Shown here: piece after piece, positions 13,753 through 17,094 of the stretch
Numbering within the stretch: the stretch's first letter is position 1
How the letters are laid out: every line of letters begins with the position of its first letter
NCBI GenBank assembly: GCA_900552705.1
Contig: USAX01000027.1
Location: 1-17,094 of the forward strand
Reading direction: 5' to 3'
DNA length: 17,094 nucleotides
Source: an uncultured Collinsella sp.
Lineage (GTDB): Bacteria; Actinomycetota; Coriobacteriia; Coriobacteriales; Coriobacteriaceae
Position numbers and translations under genes: made by a program
The notes under the pieces: generated by a model
What the model was told of the DNA's origin: nothing
Database searches by the model: none
What the model saw: only the letters and a program-made list of their open reading frames with translations

Positions 13753-14061
13753 TTGGCTACCCAGAAGATCCGCATTCGCCTCAAGGGCTATGATCACGAG
13801 GTCGTCGATCAGTCCGCGAAGCTCATCGTCGAGACCGCTCAGAAGACCGGTGCTCGCGTTTCCGGTCCTGTCCCCCTGCCCACCGAGCGCAACCTGTACA
13901 CGGTTATCCGCTCGCCGCACGTGAACAAGGACTCCCGTGAGCAGTTCGAGATGCGCACCCACAAGCGCCTCATCGACATCCTCGACCCCACCTCGGGCAC
14001 CGTTGATTCGCTTATGCGTCTCGACCTCCCCGCTGGCGTCGACATCGACATTAAGCTCTAA
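13753..14061 (+). CDS. rpsJ: 30S ribosomal protein S10
   Basis: S10 is a small-subunit protein of the 30S head and, as NusE, also takes part in antitermination complexes with NusB. The TTG start is set by GGAGG (13742-13746) 6 bases upstream. The 102-residue product has the standard length and family features: KIRIRLKGYDH at the start, the SGPVPLPTER loop and the FEMRTHKRLIDI segment. rpsJ normally heads the S10 operon (rpsJ-rplC-rplD and on). Here it ends the str-type operon and is closed by its own terminator, so the rplC group must be elsewhere. Confidence 0.98.
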   Translation: MATQKIRIRLKGYDHEVVDQSAKLIVETAQKTGARVSGPVPLPTERNLYTVIRSPHVNKDSREQFEMRTHKRLIDILDPTSGTVDSLMRLDLPAGVDIDIKL

Positions 14062-14085
14062 GCGATATTCCTCATGGCTTAAAGG

Positions 14086-14118
14086 GCCCCGCTGCCATTA
14101 CGGTAGCGGGGCTCTTTT
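14086..14118 (+). terminator. rho-independent terminator after rpsJ
   Basis: An 11-bp GC-rich stem (14086-14096 with 14102-14112, one G-T pair) with the loop ATTAC is followed by TCTTTT. It closes the rpsL-rpsG-fusA-rpsJ transcript. birA converges on it from the other strand. The upstream AAAGG gives only a weak A-run for the reverse direction, so bidirectional use is uncertain. Confidence 0.93.
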
Positions 14119-14177
14119 GTTTTGCATGATGGGTTTGGATCGCCGGGTAAGGCTGCCGAGCGGCTGGCTGTGGCGAC

Positions 14178-14954
14178 CTACTCACTCAAGGGGCGCAATG
14201 ACGCTTCCTCAAAATGGAAGAATCGCAAGCCGTCTTCTGTTTCGATGCACGCACGACCAAAGCCATCGACCGTTTTAAAGATGCCTCGCGCCAGTTCGTC
14301 TCCAGCGGGGGAGCGGGCGATAACGTGCTCCCCGATCCAATTGAGGTGAGCGACATATTCGCCGTGGACGGGCGCGAGCGGTCCGGTGTTTTCTTCCATG
14401 GCGTTGAGGCGTTCTGCCCAGGCATCTACAGCGTCTATAACTGCGTGATAGACCTCATCGAGGAGCATGTCGACAGCAGGAACGTTCTCGTTAAGGTCCG
14501 AGAGACCGATTGCCGGCAGGCCGCCATCGGGCATCTCTTGGGGCGCATAGTTCACATTGACACCAATGCCGCAGACGGCGAAAGGTTTGCCTTCGTTATC
14601 GCGTGCGGCCTCGACCAGAATGCCGCCGAGTTTGCGTCCACGCGCGACCAGGTCGTTGGGCCATTTGAGGCCAATCTCGTTTGCAAGACCCTGTTTTTCG
14701 AGCGCCTCGAGCACCGCTAGGCCGCTGACGGCAGCAAGACCAGAGTACTTCGCAGGATTAACGCATGGACGCAGGACAATCGAAAGCAATAGGTTGCCGG
14801 CGGTTGAATCCCACTTGTGGCCGCGCCGGCCGCGTCCTGCTGTCTGAGCCCGGGCGGCAAGTCCTGTGCCGTGCGGCGCTCCCTGTTTTCCTGCTTCGAG
14901 CAGGTCATCGTTGGTCGATCCGGTTACGTCGACTATCGTTAATTTGGCATCCAT
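14178..14954 (-). CDS. birA: biotin--[acetyl-CoA-carboxylase] ligase, monofunctional
   Basis: This enzyme makes biotinyl-AMP and attaches biotin to the carrier protein of acetyl-CoA carboxylase, the enzyme that supplies malonyl-CoA for fatty acid synthesis. The ATG at 14954 follows AAGGAGG (14972-14966) and gives 258 residues. Longer in-frame versions reach back to 15035 but have no comparable site. Family motifs are STN (13-15), the biotin/ATP loop GRGRRGHKW (40-48), KWPND (97-101, with the key Lys) and GILVE (111-115), followed by the small C-terminal domain. It lacks the N-terminal winged helix of E. coli BirA, so it should not act as a repressor. It is divergent from fabH, consistent with a shared role in lipid synthesis. 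Confidence 0.94.
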   Translation of the reverse strand: MDAKLTIVDVTGSTNDDLLEAGKQGAPHGTGLAARAQTAGRGRRGHKWDSTAGNLLLSIVLRPCVNPAKYSGLAAVSGLAVLEALEKQGLANEIGLKWPNDLVARGRKLGGILVEAARDNEGKPFAVCGIGVNVNYAPQEMPDGGLPAIGLSDLNENVPAVDMLLDEVYHAVIDAVDAWAERLNAMEENTGPLAPVHGEYVAHLNWIGEHVIARSPAGDELARGIFKTVDGFGRACIETEDGLRFFHFEEASLRPLSE

Positions 14955-14965
14955 AACGGCTGCTA

Positions 14966-14972
14966 CCTCCTT
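14966..14972 (-). promoter_or_regulatory. ribosome binding site that decides the birA start
   Basis: On the - strand AAGGAGG lies 11 bases before the ATG at 14954. It is inside the longer open frame that begins at 15035, which argues for the shorter 258-residue protein. That protein begins at MDAKLTIVD, close to where the ligase domain starts in the family. Confidence 0.75.
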
Positions 14973-15054
14973 AATGAATAAGTGAATAACGCAATGGTGT
15001 CGAGAGATAGACACAATGTGAAGCCTGTGTCGCATTTGGGCAATTTAATGTTAA

Positions 15055-15066
15055 CACGTCAACAAC
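15055..15066. promoter_or_regulatory. 12-bp direct repeat 1 in the birA/fabH region (candidate operator)
   Basis: CACGTCAACAAC occurs here and again at 15103-15114, exactly 48 bases apart. Between them is TATCCT (15080-15085), the same -10 hexamer as in the rpsL promoter, although no matching -35 box is clear. A regulator binding both repeats could control fabH, and perhaps birA. The protein is not identified. Confidence 0.5.
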
Positions 15067-15102
15067 GACTGAAATGCGCTATCCTCTCTTGGTCGATGTA
15101 AG

Positions 15103-15114
15103 CACGTCAACAAC
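15103..15114. promoter_or_regulatory. 12-bp direct repeat 2 in the birA/fabH region (candidate operator)
   Basis: This is the second exact copy of CACGTCAACAAC, just before the fabH ribosome site AAAGGAGG (15117-15124). If TATCCT at 15080-15085 is the -10 box, this copy lies in the transcribed leader, a good place for a repressor. Confidence 0.5.
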
Positions 15115-15130
15115 TCAAAGGAGGTTAGTG

Positions 15131-16090
15131 ATGGGTTACACGATTCTTGGAACGGGCTCGGCGCTTCCTAAGCGCAGTGTTTCCAATGACGAGCTGTCCG
15201 AGTTCCTCGATACCTCGGATGAGTGGATTTTTACCCGCACAGGTATCAAGAGCCGCCACGTCTGCACCACCGAGTCACTTGATGACCTTGCCGTAGCGGC
15301 GAGCGAGCGGGCACTCCAGGTGTCCGGAATCGACGCGAGCCAGTTGGATTTGATCGTCTGCTCGACGACGACGGGTGACCATCTTGTTCCCGCTGAGGCG
15401 TGTGCCGTTGCTGAGCGACTAGGCGCGACGTGCCCTGCCTTCGATGTCTCGGCGGCCTGCGCCGGCTTCGTATTTGCGCTCGATGTTGCCGAGGGCTATA
15501 TCGCCCGAGGACGAGCCAAGCATGTGCTTGTCGTTGCTGCCGAGCAGATGACGCGCGCGCTCGACTGGACCGACCGCGCCACCTGCGTGCTCTTTGGCGA
15601 TGGGGCAGGCGCCGCGGTGATTGAGGCCGGGGGAGACAGCCCCCTTGCCGTTGAGCTTTCGACGGCGCCCGACGTCGAGACGTTGTGCGTTCCCGGTCTG
15701 GTCGGCACCTCGCCGTTTAAGGCCTCCGCAGATAGCGAGAGCGTGCTGTCCATGAATGGCCGCCGCGTGTTCAAGTTCGGCGTCAACGCGATTTGTGACA
15801 CGGTTCATAAGCTTGCGAGCGATGCGGGCATTTCGGTCGAGGACATCGACCATTTTGTATTCCATCAGGCTAACGAACGAATCCTGGGTCAGGCGGTCAA
15901 GCGCCTCGGTGTGCCAGACAAGCGCGTGGTTCGAACGCTGCGCGAGACCGGCAACATTTCGAGCGCATGCATTCCGCTTGCCCTCGACCGGCTGGCAAAC
16001 GCCGGTGCACTTCACACGGGCGACACCATCGCCCTCGTTGGATTTGGCGCCGGTCTGGATATAGGTGGCTATCTACTTCGTTGGAAGTAG
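15131..16090 (+). CDS. fabH: beta-ketoacyl-ACP synthase III
   Basis: FabH starts type II fatty acid synthesis by condensing an acyl-CoA primer, such as acetyl-CoA, with malonyl-ACP. The ATG at 15131 follows AAAGGAGG (15117-15124) by 6 bases. An upstream in-frame ATG at 15074 lies within the promoter region and lacks a ribosome site. The 319-residue product has the catalytic triad at C110 (SAACAGF), H245 (FHQAN) and N275 (GNISSA), matching Cys-His-Asn of the family, and a typical GFGAG segment near the end. It is the first gene of the fabH-acpP-fabK cluster and is divergent from birA. Primer preference (straight or branched) cannot be judged from the sequence. Confidence 0.96.
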   Translation: MGYTILGTGSALPKRSVSNDELSEFLDTSDEWIFTRTGIKSRHVCTTESLDDLAVAASERALQVSGIDASQLDLIVCSTTTGDHLVPAEACAVAERLGATCPAFDVSAACAGFVFALDVAEGYIARGRAKHVLVVAAEQMTRALDWTDRATCVLFGDGAGAAVIEAGGDSPLAVELSTAPDVETLCVPGLVGTSPFKASADSESVLSMNGRRVFKFGVNAICDTVHKLASDAGISVEDIDHFVFHQANERILGQAVKRLGVPDKRVVRTLRETGNISSACIPLALDRLANAGALHTGDTIALVGFGAGLDIGGYLLRWK

Positions 16091-16142
16091 TCGCACATAG
16101 GAAATAAAAACGCCCCTAGGGCACAAACAAAGGAGAACTACC

Positions 16143-16379
16143 ATGGCAGATCAGAAGACCTTCGAGCGCGTTTGCGATGTTATCCGCGAGACCGCCGGTC
16201 TTGACGACGTCGAGATGAAGCCCGAGTCCACGCTCGAGGAGATTGGTCTCGACAGTCTGGGCACCGTCGAGATCCTCGTCGCCGTTGAGGACGAGTTTGG
16301 CATCCAGCTCGATACCGAGGAGAACCCCAAGACGGTCGGCGAGTTCGCCGATACGGTCGAGGCGGCATTGGAGAAGTAG
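16143..16379 (+). CDS. acpP: acyl carrier protein
   Basis: ACP carries the growing acyl chain on a phosphopantetheine arm. The 78-residue acidic protein starts at ATG 16143 after AAAGGAG (16129-16135). Its attachment serine is S38 in GLDSLG, the standard position, with the helix II segment VEILVAVEDEF following. fabK begins 2 bases after its stop, so the two are tightly coupled. A short GCCC/GGGC inverted repeat (16112-16122) lies in the gap after fabH. The location inside a fab cluster supports primary fatty acid synthesis rather than a secondary pathway. Confidence 0.95.
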   Translation: MADQKTFERVCDVIRETAGLDDVEMKPESTLEEIGLDSLGTVEILVAVEDEFGIQLDTEENPKTVGEFADTVEAALEK

Positions 16380-16381
16380 AG

Positions 16382-17094
16382 ATGCTCAAGACTCCTCTCT
16401 GCGATCTGCTCGGCATCGAAAAGCCCGTGTTCCAGGGCGGTATGGCCTGGATCGCCGACGCCTCGCTGGCGTCCGCAGTGTCCGAGGCGGGCGGCTTAGG
16501 GATTATCGCGGCCATGAACGCCGACGCCAACTGGCTGCGCGACCAGATTCATGAGCTGCGCGCCAGGACGGATAAGCCCTTTGGCGTCAACGTCATGCTC
16601 ATGAGCCCGTTTGCCGACGAGGTCGCGCGGGTCGTGATTGACGAGCGGGTGCCGGTCGTCGTGACGGGTGCCGGCAATCCCACCAAGTACATGAAGGCGT
16701 GGAACGAGGCGGGCATCAAGGTCATCCCGGTCGTTGCCTCGGTGGCGCTGGCGCGCCTCGTGGCGCGTCGTGGAGCCACTGCCGTGGTTGCCGAGGGTAC
16801 CGAATCAGGCGGCCATATTGGCGAGACCTCGACGATGGCACTGGTGCCGCAGGTTGTCGATGTGGTCGATATTCCCGTGGTTGCGGCTGGCGGTATCGCC
16901 GATGGCCGCGGCGTGGCGGCCGCCTTTATGCTGGGCGCCGCCGGCGTGCAGGTGGGTACGCGCTTTCTGATCGCAGATGAGTGCACCGTATCGGAGCAGT
17001 ACAAGGAGATGGTCCTGAAGGCCAACGACACCTCGACGCGTGCGACCGGCCGCTCGACGGGACACCCGGTGCGTGCCCTCAAGAGCCCCTTCAC
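16382..17094 (+). CDS. fabK: enoyl-ACP reductase II, FMN-dependent (3' end outside window)
   Basis: FabK catalyses the last step of each elongation cycle, reducing trans-2-enoyl-ACP with NAD(P)H through FMN. The frame is open to the window end, giving 237 complete codons of a protein normally a little over 300 residues. The ATG at 16382 lies 2 bases after the acpP stop, with GGAGA at 16370-16374. Features are the FMN-binding start PVFQGGMAWIAD, the VVTGAGNP strand, AEGTESGGHIGE with H145 (matching the catalytic His of pneumococcal FabK) and the phosphate-binding AAGGIADGRGV loop. The related family of 2-nitropropane dioxygenases is the main alternative, but the fab context makes FabK much more likely. 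FabK enzymes are naturally insensitive to triclosan. Confidence 0.92.
   Translation, partial: MLKTPLCDLLGIEKPVFQGGMAWIADASLASAVSEAGGLGIIAAMNADANWLRDQIHELRARTDKPFGVNVMLMSPFADEVARVVIDERVPVVVTGAGNPTKYMKAWNEAGIKVIPVVASVALARLVARRGATAVVAEGTESGGHIGETSTMALVPQVVDVVDIPVVAAGGIADGRGVAAAFMLGAAGVQVGTRFLIADECTVSEQYKEMVLKANDTSTRATGRSTGHPVRALKSPF

Noticed and set aside
11575..13962. A 795-codon open frame on the - strand opposite fusA and rpsJ.
   Set aside because: It is the antisense shadow of highly biased GC-rich codons. Its product is low-complexity Leu/Gly/Val/Asp-rich sequence with no family features, and fusA on the other strand is certain.
14214..14720. A 168-codon + strand open frame opposite birA.
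   Set aside because: birA on the - strand has all ligase motifs and a strong ribosome site. The + frame has neither.
15074..15130. A 19-residue N-terminal extension of FabH from an upstream ATG.
   Set aside because: There is no ribosome site at 15074, the stretch overlaps the candidate promoter and operator, and FabH proteins begin where the ATG at 15131 begins.

Overview
The window is a chromosomal stretch from a GC-rich actinobacterium. It looks most like a member of the Coriobacteriia such as Collinsella. That placement is inferred from gene order, protein character and codon use, not from a search. All recognised genes run on the + strand except birA.

Layout. (1) 1-8098: rpoB and rpoC, the beta and beta' subunits of RNA polymerase, with a terminator at 8062-8098. 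(2) 8108-10472: an accessory island. It holds an ECF sigma factor gene and an overlapping gene for a membrane-anchored putative anti-sigma factor, with their own ECF-type promoter and terminator. Two 35-bp inverted repeats flank this cassette, and outside them lie two same-orientation copies of a 190-nt palindromic element. (3) 10527-14118: a streptomycin-type operon, rpsL-rpsG-fusA-rpsJ, with a good sigma-70 promoter and its own terminator. No tuf lies between fusA and rpsJ. (4) 14178-17094: birA on the - strand, divergent from a fatty acid synthesis cluster fabH-acpP-fabK, the last cut by the window end.

How the genes work together. Regions 1 and 3 make the transcription and translation machinery. 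Region 4 joins lipid synthesis genes: BirA biotinylates the carboxylase that makes malonyl-CoA, FabH starts the chain, ACP carries it and FabK performs the last reduction of each cycle. Region 2 is probably a self-regulated envelope-sensing sigma system placed between two housekeeping operons.

Most interesting points. (a) The 190-nt element occurs twice with no length change. The copies differ at 34 sites, 22 of which are paired compensatory changes in two helices. This is strong evidence for selection on base pairing, and the element matches nothing I can name with certainty. (b) The beta' C-terminal extension carries a domain that aligns without gaps to the C-terminal domain of the alpha subunit, keeping its main DNA-contact residues. 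(c) Fork loop 2 of beta, normally almost invariant, is replaced by a longer basic sequence just after the rifampicin region. (d) Ribosomal protein S12 has Arg where streptomycin-sensitive bacteria usually have Lys at residue 88. (e) A pair of 12-nt direct repeats sits in the birA/fabH divergent region and may be an operator.
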